Assembly: GCA_028715905.1 (NCBI GenBank)
Contig: JAQUQV010000016.1
Span: 1 to 43,698, forward strand
Length of the DNA: 43,698 bases
Direction of reading: 5' to 3'
DNA from: Kiritimatiellia bacterium
GTDB lineage: Bacteria > Verrucomicrobiota > Kiritimatiellia > JAAZAB01
The notes below the pieces were generated by a model. It did no database searches. It was not told the DNA's origin and was given only the letters and a program-made list of their open reading frames with translations. The position numbers were made by a program, and so were the translations under genes. Every line of letters starts with the position of its first letter. The first letter of the stretch is position 1. Below are positions 1 to 7,072 of this stretch, piece by piece.

Positions 1-74
1 GGGCCCGTAGCTCAGTTGGTCAGAGCAGGGGACTCATAATCCTCTGGTCGTAGGTTCAAATCCTACCGGGCCCA
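1..74 (+). tRNA. tRNA with CAT anticodon (elongator Met or Ile2)
   Basis: A full cloverleaf can be folded. The acceptor stem is 1-7 with 67-73 (seven G-C pairs), and the D arm is GCTC/GAGC. The anticodon stem is 28-32 with 40-44, closing the loop CTCATAA with anticodon CAT at 35-37. The T arm is 50-54 with 62-66, and the discriminator is A74. The following bases read CCCC, so CCA is not encoded. CAT can be elongator Met or, after lysidine modification, Ile2 (AUA). The strong G-C acceptor stem does not decide between them. The gene lies at the window edge, so upstream neighbours are unseen. Confidence 0.95.
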
Positions 75-778
75 CCCCAATATTTACACGCCAAATACGC
101 ATAAAACCCTTATTTATCAATACTACATTAATTTTGCGTTGCGTCAGTTTGGCGCAGATGCAAGGCGGCAAGGGCGCCGGTGTATTAAACCGTTCCATTT
201 AAACATGATACACTTTTGCGTAGAAGTTTAAATAGGACCGGCGGATCGCCAGCAGGGAAAGTTTTGGATGGCGGCACTGCCGCCTTAGCATACTCCAAAC
301 CCTTGCCAACACAGCAGATGCGCCAAAATGACGCAACCACTTGCTCTGGCGAACATAAGTTGTTTTGCTTTTGGTATTCATAACCTGTTGGGTTAAAAAC
401 AAACATGATGCGAAAAATTGTTTGCACGTTGCAGGCATTGAAAAAAATTATTTTAACGCTTATGTTCGCGCAAAATTAAGGTAATAAGAAGGGGGGCACA
501 TACCAAAGTGTCCGGCATTTTTTTCCGGAATTACCGGTGTGGCCGAACGATTTGCCTGATTTTCGCGCCCCGGATTTGATTGCTGCCTTTTTTTTATCTT
601 CCCGCCCGTATTCCGCTGATATTATTGGCCAATTCCAATTTTATTCGCCCCGCTCTTTGAGTTCAAAGAATTCTGAAGCGTTGATCCCGGTTTTCTAATA
701 TTGCTATTCCTAATCGGGTGTGATAGTGTTTTTGGCAAGAATCAAAATGCTATTTTGAAAAGTATAGGAAAGTTAATC
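75..778. other. AT-richer stretch without a convincing gene
   Basis: About 700 bases lie between the tRNA and the first supported gene. The short minus-strand frames at 185-438 have no recognisable domain and no good ribosome site. The stretch holds an imperfect inverted repeat (138-174 against 300-337) with a smaller GC hairpin inside it (270-284). A frame open from 677 spells a hydrophobic run ending in LFLIGC, which resembles a lipobox, but it has no suitable start and only a very short leader. I see no second tRNA or other RNA gene. Confidence 0.5.
138..337. repeat. Large imperfect inverted repeat
   Basis: Positions 138-156 match the reverse complement of 319-337 at 18 of 19 bases. Positions 167-174 match the reverse complement of 300-307 exactly, with 10 and 11 unmatched bases between the blocks. 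The roughly 200-base unit could be a degenerate MITE-like element or a structured RNA. A perfect small hairpin, GGCGGCA / TGCCGCC, sits at 270-284 inside it. No transposase or target duplication was recognised. Confidence 0.5.
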
Positions 779-1093
779 ATGAATGATGAAGGAATCAAGG
801 TAAAATGTATTTATGCTGGCAATAAATCAGATTGTAACGCCTGTAGTCACGCTGTTACTCATGTAAAAAGCATAAATTGCAGCGTGCCGAGCGACGCTTG
901 CGCGGAGGTCGGCCAAAAACATGTCAAAACAATGGTTGTTTGTAAAAACGCGATGTCAAAACAAGAATGCAATCAATGCGCTCATGCAAAACCGCATTTG
1001 ATGCATTGCGGCTGTCATGTCGTTACTCAATCCTGTAATACAATCTGCGCGGAAGAAGGTAAACAGAAAAGCGGAAGCGAGAATTGTCCATGA
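779..1093 (+). CDS. Small Cys/His-rich protein with two internal repeats
   Basis: The family is not recognised. The 104-residue product consists of two tandem units, each with the pattern C-x7-C-x2-C-x-H-A-x2-H followed by further Cys residues (SDCNACSHAVTH in the first, QECNQCAHAKPH in the second). Each unit ends in CAEVG or CAEEG. The spacing of Cys and His suggests metal (zinc) binding, which is an inference. The ATG at 779 is chosen because AGGAAAG lies six bases upstream. The frame also extends back to a TTG at 701, giving a MLFLIGC start that would look like a stub lipobox. The gene overlaps the next one by ATGA and so is probably co-translated with the ankyrin and DnaJ-zinc proteins. 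Base composition is more AT-rich than the rest of the window, hinting at transfer. Confidence 0.72.
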   Translation: MNDEGIKVKCIYAGNKSDCNACSHAVTHVKSINCSVPSDACAEVGQKHVKTMVVCKNAMSKQECNQCAHAKPHLMHCGCHVVTQSCNTICAEEGKQKSGSENCP

Positions 1094-2988
1094 ATGAGAC
1101 AACAGCGCAAAACGAAAAGGAACTCTGGTATTTTACCAGAGGCGGGCACGATCACGGGCCATTTACGAGCGACGAATTGATGGATGCCGCCAATAACGGC
1201 CATATTTTTCCAACTGATGAAGTGTGGAACGATGAGATGGACTATAAAGTGAAAGCTTCGGAGGTGGAAGGTTTATTCAAAAGCACGGCCGCCCGAGACG
1301 AACTCCATCAGCGCATCCTGCAGGCCGAACATAAAATTATGCGCGAGTTAAGGAAATCCGGGTTGGATAAAGCCTTTTCCAGCTCGCGCGCCGCACCGCA
1401 CCGGGTTCCATTCGTGGATACGCTCATATCATTGCCGGGTCGTATTCCCGCCTCCCAACGTCGGATCAATGTTAAACGGATTTTGATCATCGGGGTTGTT
1501 ATGGCTTTTGTTGCCATTGCGGTTTTTGTCATTACCAGGCGTTCAGCCCTGTTGCCTTATTCCATAATAGGAGGCAAAGATGTTGTCTGCCTATCTCTGT
1601 TTGAGGCCGTTACGCGCGGCAACTTTAACCAGGTTAAAGCGAATCTGGCATTGCCGGAAAATAATGTAAACGTTAAAAACTCAGACGGCTGGACGCCGCT
1701 GCATTTGGCCATTATGTTCAATCGTTTGGAAATCTCCGGGTTGTTGTTATCGCATGGAGCTGATATTCAGCCCGCAGATATGGTCCATGGGTTGACTCCT
1801 TTACACTTGGCCAGTTATCAAGGGCAGACGGAAATTGTTGACATCTTGTTGGCGCGCGGGGCGGATGTTAACGCCCGGGATGCGAGTCAGGCAACCCCGT
1901 TGCATAAAGCGGCGCTGAACGGTCACGCTGAAACTCTGCGCCGGTTGCTGGCCAAGGGCGCCGACATCAACGCCGCGCAGTCTGATGGCTGTTCGGTATT
2001 ACATTTGGCCGTCGGTATGAGGCATAAGGATGCAGTCGCGGCGCTATTGGAAAAAGGGGCCATGCCTGATACGTTCAACCGTGGCGATCAAACGCCGCTT
2101 CAGACCGCCGCGATTTTTGGTTACAAGGAGATTGCCGAGCTGCTCATCGCCAAGGGTGCCAACACGCATGCCATGCAAAAAACAACATGGGCTACCCCGC
2201 TACATCTTGCGGCAGCCCATGGACAGCGGGATGTCTGCGATCTTTTATTGGCCAAAGGCGTTGAAATCAACGCAAAAACACGCCAAGATGCCACGCCGCT
2301 TCTGCTGGCCATCGTAAACGGCTCCGAGGCGGTTGCCGGCCTGTTGATTGAACGGGGCGCGGATGTCAAGCTTGGAGACAAGGCCAGCCGATTTCCGTTG
2401 TTGGAGGCCGCAAAAAAAACATCATGTTTACTTGTGCAACAGTTGCTTGACCGCGGAGCCGACCCAAATGTTAAAGATGACCTCGGCTGGACGCCGTTGC
2501 ATATTGCCGCCGACGGCAACAATCTGGAATTGGCTGGATTATTGGCTGCCCGCGGTGCGGATTTAAACGTTATGATGGCCTATCATTGGACCCCATTGCG
2601 CTTGGCGGTAGAACGCGGTCAGACTGAAATAATGGTCTGGCTGATAAACAAAGGAGCAGACGGCAATATAGGTGATTATTCAAAGCTGATTCCGTTGAAC
2701 GCGGCCGTGTCTGCGGGCAAAAAGAATATCGTGGAAATTCTCTTGTCCCGCGCGACCAATATCAACGTAAACGCGGTGACAACGGAAGGGCAAAGCTCAT
2801 TACATGCGGCGGCGGCGAGCGGTAATCAGGAGATGGCCGTTTTGCTTATTGCCGGAGGAGCTAATCTTTATCTCAAGGATAGCGCCGGGCGGACGCCCTC
2901 CGACCTGGCCCGGGCCAATGGCTATCCGGCGTTGGCTGAGCTTTTGGAACCGAAGACTATGAAAAAACAAAACGGCAACGCGTTATGA
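1090..2988 (+). CDS. GYF-domain, single-TM, ankyrin-repeat protein
   Basis: The protein has 632 residues. Residues about 10-63 form a GYF_2-type domain (WYF, GPF, DELMDAANNGHI, VWND), a fold that usually binds proline-rich peptides. A charged linker leads to one membrane segment at about 131-148 (ILIIGVVMAFVAIAVFVI) followed by TRR. The rest is about 14 ankyrin repeats with the usual TPLHLA, A..G and LLL..GAD/N signatures; the first and last are degenerate. The topology (GYF side versus ankyrin side) cannot be settled; the positive TRR after the helix suggests the ankyrin side may be cytoplasmic. The start ATG at 1090 overlaps the upstream stop by ATGA. The role is unknown. The architecture suggests a membrane-anchored scaffold working with its co-translated neighbours. 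Confidence 0.9.
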   Translation: MNETTAQNEKELWYFTRGGHDHGPFTSDELMDAANNGHIFPTDEVWNDEMDYKVKASEVEGLFKSTAARDELHQRILQAEHKIMRELRKSGLDKAFSSSRAAPHRVPFVDTLISLPGRIPASQRRINVKRILIIGVVMAFVAIAVFVITRRSALLPYSIIGGKDVVCLSLFEAVTRGNFNQVKANLALPENNVNVKNSDGWTPLHLAIMFNRLEISGLLLSHGADIQPADMVHGLTPLHLASYQGQTEIVDILLARGADVNARDASQATPLHKAALNGHAETLRRLLAKGADINAAQSDGCSVLHLAVGMRHKDAVAALLEKGAMPDTFNRGDQTPLQTAAIFGYKEIAELLIAKGANTHAMQKTTWATPLHLAAAHGQRDVCDLLLAKGVEINAKTRQDATPLLLAIVNGSEAVAGLLIERGADVKLGDKASRFPLLEAAKKTSCLLVQQLLDRGADPNVKDDLGWTPLHIAADGNNLELAGLLAARGADLNVMMAYHWTPLRLAVERGQTEIMVWLINKGADGNIGDYSKLIPLNAAVSAGKKNIVEILLSRATNINVNAVTTEGQSSLHAAAASGNQEMAVLLIAGGANLYLKDSAGRTPSDLARANGYPALAELLEPKTMKKQNGNAL

Positions 2989-4010
2989 AATATCTTACAA
3001 CAATTGTCAGCATTAGTTTGATGTTTAGTACCGTATCCCGGGTTTATTCTGAGCCGGCTCCGGCCAGTAATGCCGCTCCAGTAATTGCTTTTGAGTTTTA
3101 TAATTCGTATTGCTGGCCAAAGGCTTTGGAATTGTTTTCCGAGTATAAAAACAATTTGCGGCAAGGCCGGTTTGACAAGGCCGCTGCGACGCAGGCTCTG
3201 ATTTATTCGTTACTTGCTACCAACGAAGAACAGACGCGGTTTTGGCAAAAAGTTATTCCAGACGGTCAGCGCCAAGTTCTGGAAATCTATCAGATTTGTC
3301 CTGACTGCAAAAACGGCCATTGTCCGGCCTGCAACGGAAAAGGGGGTTGTCCTCTGTGCCAGGGAAAAAAATATTGTTTGGAATGCCAGGGCAAAGGATC
3401 GTTTTCTAAAAAATGTACTGCCTGTCAGTGCCGGCGTTGCGGGGCCAGCGGCGTCTGTCAGATCTGTTGGGGATATAAAATTCTCAAATGTCCCGCTTGC
3501 AAAGGCACCGGTATGGCCAATCGGGAGTTGGGTCAAAAATGTCCCCAATGCGGCGGTAAGGGACGCGTTAATTGCACTGAGTGCGGTGGCAGTGGTAAAT
3601 GTCCGGTTTGTGCCGGTAAAGGCCGAGTTAGAAACTGTCCCCAATGCGGCGGCAAAGGCGTGGTCATTACAAGCTGTCTTGCCTGCAGCGGCACCGGCCA
3701 ATGTCTTTGCTGTCAGAATTCTGGCGTCTGCCCGGTATGTAAAGGTTCCGGCGTCTGTCCGCGTTGCGGCCAAAAAGGTATTATTATGCGTTATCGTTTT
3801 CCGGTTCAAAACGACTGGACGCGCGTATCGCCGGGGATCATTCTGCGCCGCGAACAGCCGGTCGCCACCAATCAGATATTCAAAAACACGGGCGCCGTTA
3901 ATATTGCCGTCGGTTCGCATAACTTGAATCTCAATATTCAACCCGACGAGATATTCTGCATATCAGATACGGAACGGTTTGACTGGATCAAAAATCAGGT
4001 ATTACAGTAA
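2985..4010 (+). CDS. Exported DnaJ-type zinc-finger (CxxCxGxG) repeat protein
   Basis: The 341-residue product begins with a signal peptide (MKYLTTIVSISLMFSTVSRVYS, likely cut before EPAP). After a helical section of about 80 residues comes a long Cys-rich block, roughly residues 105-265. It has about 16 CxxC pairs, many in the form CPxCxGxG (CPACNGKGG, CPACKGTG, CPQCGGKG, CPVCKGSG). This is the DnaJ central zinc-finger pattern, far expanded over the usual four motifs, with no J domain. The C-terminal 70 residues form a separate small domain. The start overlaps the ankyrin gene by ATGA. A periplasmic zinc-binding or substrate-binding role is inferred from the signal peptide. The repeated DNA is coding and not CRISPR. 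Confidence 0.88.
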   Translation: MKYLTTIVSISLMFSTVSRVYSEPAPASNAAPVIAFEFYNSYCWPKALELFSEYKNNLRQGRFDKAAATQALIYSLLATNEEQTRFWQKVIPDGQRQVLEIYQICPDCKNGHCPACNGKGGCPLCQGKKYCLECQGKGSFSKKCTACQCRRCGASGVCQICWGYKILKCPACKGTGMANRELGQKCPQCGGKGRVNCTECGGSGKCPVCAGKGRVRNCPQCGGKGVVITSCLACSGTGQCLCCQNSGVCPVCKGSGVCPRCGQKGIIMRYRFPVQNDWTRVSPGIILRREQPVATNQIFKNTGAVNIAVGSHNLNLNIQPDEIFCISDTERFDWIKNQVLQ

Positions 4011-4033
4011 TTTTGCAAGAAGGAATAATTGCC

Positions 4034-5629
4034 ATGGTGTCCTCTAATTCCACCGATGAGCCGCGCATTTCTGACCCTGAACGCGAAGTGCTGGCCGCGG
4101 ATGGCACGCAGGAGACGATTACGGAGATTGTGCCCGAAATGCTGAATCCCGAGCTGGTGGCCGAACTCCCGCTTGAATGGGCGGAGACGCACCTTATATT
4201 GCCGATCCTGTATCACGGAAAAATTCGCGTATTAATGGCCAATCCCAAGGATGTTGCCGGATTGAATCATCTGGCTTCTCTTCTTGGTATTCAACCCAAT
4301 CCCGTACTGGCACCACCCGATGTTGTGACTCATGCCATCCAACAAACTTACACCGCTTTACAAGAGTTGCCGCATTCTTTTCTGGGTAAGCTCGATAAAA
4401 AGGGATTATCCATTCCGAAAAAGACGGCTTCTGACGAGGTGGCGGATCTTCTGCAAACGGCCGAAAGCTCTCCTGTTATCCAGCTTGTGAACCTGATCCT
4501 GCTGGAAGCTGTCAAATCAGGCGCCTCAGATATTCATGTGGAACCATTTGAATCCCGGCTGCGCGTGCGTTATCGGATTGACGGCTTGCTCTATGAACTG
4601 GCTAAACCGCCAAAGGATGTTGAGGCGGCCTTAATTTCCCGTTTTAAAATCATGGCGCGTATGGATATTTCCGAACGACGCCTTCCACAGGATGGCGTTA
4701 CGCGCATCCGGATTGGCGATCGGGAAATTGATATCCGGGTTTCCTCGGTGCCGGTGGCCGAAGGCGAACGGGTCGTTTTGCGTATTCTCAACCGCGATTC
4801 CACACTTCTCTCGCTGGCGGAACTTGGCATGTCGGATGATATTTTCAAACAATGGCAAGCTCTGATCCGGCAGCCCAACGGAATTATTCTTGTCTGTGGT
4901 CCGACCGGTTCCGGCAAGACAACCACGCTCTACAGCAGTATCCAATTGCTTGATTATAATACCACCAATATTCTTACCATTGAAGACCCGATTGAATATC
5001 AATTGCCGAATATTAACCAGATACAGGTGCGGCCCAAGATTGGTCTGACCTTTGCCAACGGTCTGCGGCATATCTTGCGCCAGGACCCCGATGTTATTCT
5101 GGTCGGCGAAATCCGCGACTTTGAAACCGCCCAGATTGCCGTGCAGTCCTCGCTTACAGGACATCTCGTTTTCAGCACATTGCATACCAACGATACTTCC
5201 AGTGCCGTGATCCGCATCATGGATATGGGGGTGGAACCGTATCTATTAGCAGCTTCTCTGCGCGGCGTAATGGCTCAGCGGTTGGCCCGCCGCCTATGTC
5301 CTCAATGCCGGACTCCGGCCGCGTTGACCGCCAATGAACAGGAGATATTGGCGCCGTGGAAAGATAAAATAGATCTGGAGAAAATGTTAGCTCCCGCCGG
5401 TTGTGAGTCTTGCCTGGCGGGATATCGCGGCCGGGTGGGATTGTATGAGCTTATGATCGTGGATGCGGATATTTTTGAAAAACTCCGGGCGCGCCAGAGC
5501 AGCTGCCGTGAAATCCGTGAATTATCAATTCGCAACGGCATGCGTTCCATGTGGGAAGACGGCCTTAATAAAATGGCTCAAGGGATAACCAGCTTGAATG
5601 AAATCATACGCACTATAGGGGTTACATAG
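4034..5629 (+). CDS. gspE: Type II secretion / type IV pilus ATPase GspE/PilB
   Basis: This is a hexameric AAA-like ATPase that powers assembly of pseudopili in type II secretion. The start at 4034 is supported by AGAAGGA nine bases upstream and gives 531 residues, normal for GspE. An N-terminal MshEN-like domain (residues about 20-110) precedes the core. The Walker A is GPTGSGKTTT at about 289-298, followed by the Asp box, Walker B (DPDVILVGEIRD) and His box (STLHTND). The C-terminal tetracysteine zinc motif is present (CPQC and CESC). No other gsp or pil genes lie in the window, so the gene is detached from its machine. It follows the Cys-rich/ankyrin/DnaJ-zinc trio by 23 bases and may share its transcript. 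PilB is the alternative name; the zinc motif and length favour GspE. Confidence 0.93.
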   Translation: MVSSNSTDEPRISDPEREVLAADGTQETITEIVPEMLNPELVAELPLEWAETHLILPILYHGKIRVLMANPKDVAGLNHLASLLGIQPNPVLAPPDVVTHAIQQTYTALQELPHSFLGKLDKKGLSIPKKTASDEVADLLQTAESSPVIQLVNLILLEAVKSGASDIHVEPFESRLRVRYRIDGLLYELAKPPKDVEAALISRFKIMARMDISERRLPQDGVTRIRIGDREIDIRVSSVPVAEGERVVLRILNRDSTLLSLAELGMSDDIFKQWQALIRQPNGIILVCGPTGSGKTTTLYSSIQLLDYNTTNILTIEDPIEYQLPNINQIQVRPKIGLTFANGLRHILRQDPDVILVGEIRDFETAQIAVQSSLTGHLVFSTLHTNDTSSAVIRIMDMGVEPYLLAASLRGVMAQRLARRLCPQCRTPAALTANEQEILAPWKDKIDLEKMLAPAGCESCLAGYRGRVGLYELMIVDADIFEKLRARQSSCREIRELSIRNGMRSMWEDGLNKMAQGITSLNEIIRTIGVT

Positions 5630-5694
5630 GGCTTGTTAATCAGCGAGACGGAGGACGCGTCCATAACATTTCATTGCATCCGATCTTTTTTTAG

Positions 5695-5820
5695 TTTTTT
5701 GCGCATCCTACCATCGAAGCCGAAACTCATATCCGCGAAGGAGTGCCCGTTCGGATCACCAATCCTGCCAAAACCGTGGTTGATCGTTTCAAGCATCGGA
5801 ACAAAAATCGGAAGGTTGTG
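5695..5820 (+). pseudogene. Remnant of an AbiEi-type antitoxin (type IV TA)
   Basis: The frame starting at 5701 translates to a piece with the core EGVPVRITNPAKTVVDRFKHRNK. This matches the conserved middle of AbiEi-family antitoxins (typically EGVPVRVxxPAKTVADCFKxRNKIG). The frame is closed upstream by a TAG at 5692. It is broken downstream by one extra A in the run at 5803-5807: the expected KIG continues only after a one-base shift and then meets a TGA. No start, HTH domain or AbiEii toxin partner is present. The piece is a relic squeezed between gspE and the convergent MBL gene. Confidence 0.7.
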
Positions 5821-5821
5821 A

Positions 5822-6553
5822 TTATCGCAGAAAGCGGTTGGATTCCAGTTCGCGGGCAATGGTCGTTTCCGGGCCATGGCCGGGATAAATTTTTGTCTGC
5901 GGCGGCAGGGCGGCGATGATTTTCAGGGATGAGGCCAATTGTTCCATGCTGCCCCCCGGCAAATCGGTCCGGCCGACGCTATCCCGGAAAAGGGTATCGC
6001 CGGAAAACAGAATGTGGTCATCCGGGAAATAAAAACAGACGCCCCCCGGAGAGTGGCCCGGGGTATGGATGACGCGAAAGGAGAAATCTTCCGCATGCCG
6101 GAGTTGTAATTTTCCGCTTGATGAAGGGCGGCTACCCCTTTGTCCGGCGGCGGCCGGCCCGCCCTTTGGTCCGGCCGGATCCAGCGCGGCGGATTTCATG
6201 CCCCCAAATATTTCGCCGCCCTTCAGGAGGCATTCAATCCGTCCCGGTTTTTGCGGAACTGAACAGTAAGGCGGCAATTGGTTGCTTTCCGTGAATGCCC
6301 ATTTGAGGTCGGCGCCGTGCATGGCGATGGGAGCCGGAATATGTTCCTGAAGCGCCGCCAGGGCTCCGACGTGGTCGGTATGGCCGTGGGTTATCAAATA
6401 ACCTTTAACCGTCAGGCGGCAATGAGCGATGGTTTTCGCGATTGCGCCGGCATCCGCGCCCGGATCAACAATCAGCGTCTCAAGCGCGCCGTTCCGGACG
6501 ATGTAACAGTTGACGGACAGGTTCCCGACAACGATTTTGGCAATGGTCAGCAT
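5822..6553 (-). CDS. MBL-fold metallo-hydrolase (glyoxalase II-like)
   Basis: The product has 243 residues. Metal ligands are visible: THGHTDH at residues 55-61, the His of HTPGHSPGG, the Asp of FSGDTLF, and the His of YPGHGPET near the end. This is the GloB/YcbL-like branch that hydrolyses thioesters such as S-lactoylglutathione; the exact substrate is unknown. Residues about 119-153 are an unusual Gly/Pro/Ala/Ser-rich insertion (PAGPKGGPAAAGQRGSRP), encoded by very GC-rich partly palindromic DNA, just before the strand leading to the HTPGHS motif. Close relatives normally have a short loop there. No clear ribosome site precedes the ATG. The gene is divergent from the HU gene. Confidence 0.88.
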   Translation of the reverse strand: MLTIAKIVVGNLSVNCYIVRNGALETLIVDPGADAGAIAKTIAHCRLTVKGYLITHGHTDHVGALAALQEHIPAPIAMHGADLKWAFTESNQLPPYCSVPQKPGRIECLLKGGEIFGGMKSAALDPAGPKGGPAAAGQRGSRPSSSGKLQLRHAEDFSFRVIHTPGHSPGGVCFYFPDDHILFSGDTLFRDSVGRTDLPGGSMEQLASSLKIIAALPPQTKIYPGHGPETTIARELESNRFLR

Positions 6554-6599
6554 CTGGCATCATGAATAAACCGTGCCGCTGTGTAAAAAAATGATTTTT

Positions 6600-6627
6600 T
6601 TGCTTGCAATAGGCATAAATATATGAT
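6600..6627 (+). promoter_or_regulatory. Possible sigma-70 promoter of the HU gene
   Basis: TTGCTT at 6600-6605 and TATGAT at 6622-6627 are separated by 16 bases. The -10 is good and the -35 is weak. It would give a leader of about 95 bases before the HU start. This is read by eye only. Confidence 0.35.
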
Positions 6628-6727
6628 TTTCTCTATCGCAGAACAATGCCAAAACTTCAATATTGACGATTTTTAAGTCATCCATTGATGCGCTTGGCAA
6701 ACAACAATAAACAGAGGAGGAGTTCAA

Positions 6728-7006
6728 ATGGCAAAGTCCATGACAAAAAGCGATATTATCAAGGGTATTGCTGAAAAAGCGGAGATCAGCAAGAAACAAG
6801 CCGTAGCCGCCCTGGACGCGCTTGTCGCCATGGCCTATAAAGGCGCGGTAAACGGCTTCCCGATTCCCGGACTTGGCAAATTGGTTTTGGTCAATCGCAA
6901 AGCCCGCAAAGGCCGCAATCCCGCCACTGGTGAAATTATTGATATCCCGGCCAAGAAAGTCGTCAAGTTCAGGGTCGCGAAAGCCGCCAAAGAAGCGATT
7001 TTATAA
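6728..7006 (+). CDS. HU/IHF-family histone-like DNA-binding protein
   Basis: The 92-residue protein has the HU fold signature: an N-terminal helix pair (MTKSDIIKGIAEKAEISKKQAVAALDAL), a G-x-G-KL strand (IPGLGKLVLVNRKAR), the DNA-binding arm with GRNPATGE-I-IPA, and a basic C-terminal helix. It binds and bends DNA non-specifically and organises the nucleoid. A strong Shine-Dalgarno GAGGAGG lies seven bases before the ATG at 6728. It is a single-gene unit closed by a clear intrinsic terminator at 7033-7067. The symbol (hup or ihf) cannot be fixed from sequence alone. Confidence 0.95.
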   Translation: MAKSMTKSDIIKGIAEKAEISKKQAVAALDALVAMAYKGAVNGFPIPGLGKLVLVNRKARKGRNPATGEIIDIPAKKVVKFRVAKAAKEAIL

Positions 7007-7032
7007 AGCATATTTTCAAGCAAGTTTAAAAA

Positions 7033-7067
7033 AAGGCCGGGGGAAAACTTACCCGGCCTTTTTTTTT
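7033..7067 (+). terminator. Rho-independent terminator after the HU gene
   Basis: The stem AAGGCCGGG (7033-7041) pairs with CCCGGCCTT (7052-7060) around a 10-base loop. It is followed directly by seven more T. dapF starts only six bases further, so dapF is probably expressed by readthrough or by a promoter overlapping this structure. Confidence 0.9.
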
Positions 7068-7072
7068 GTCCG

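Noticed and set aside
185-438. Two short minus-strand frames
   Set aside because: They run across the inverted-repeat element, overlap each other and have no ribosome site or known motif.
701-778. Lipoprotein start at TTG 701 (MLFLIGC)
   Set aside because: The leader would be only six residues with no positive charge; the ATG at 779 has a proper ribosome site.
3295-3790. Regular short DNA repeats resembling a CRISPR or satellite array
   Set aside because: They are the codons of CxxCxGxG protein repeats in one open frame; spacing and sequence vary with the protein.
3210-3941. Long minus-strand frame of 243 codons
   Set aside because: It is the antisense of the DnaJ-zinc gene, and its Thr/Ala-rich composition comes from the Cys/Gly codons opposite.
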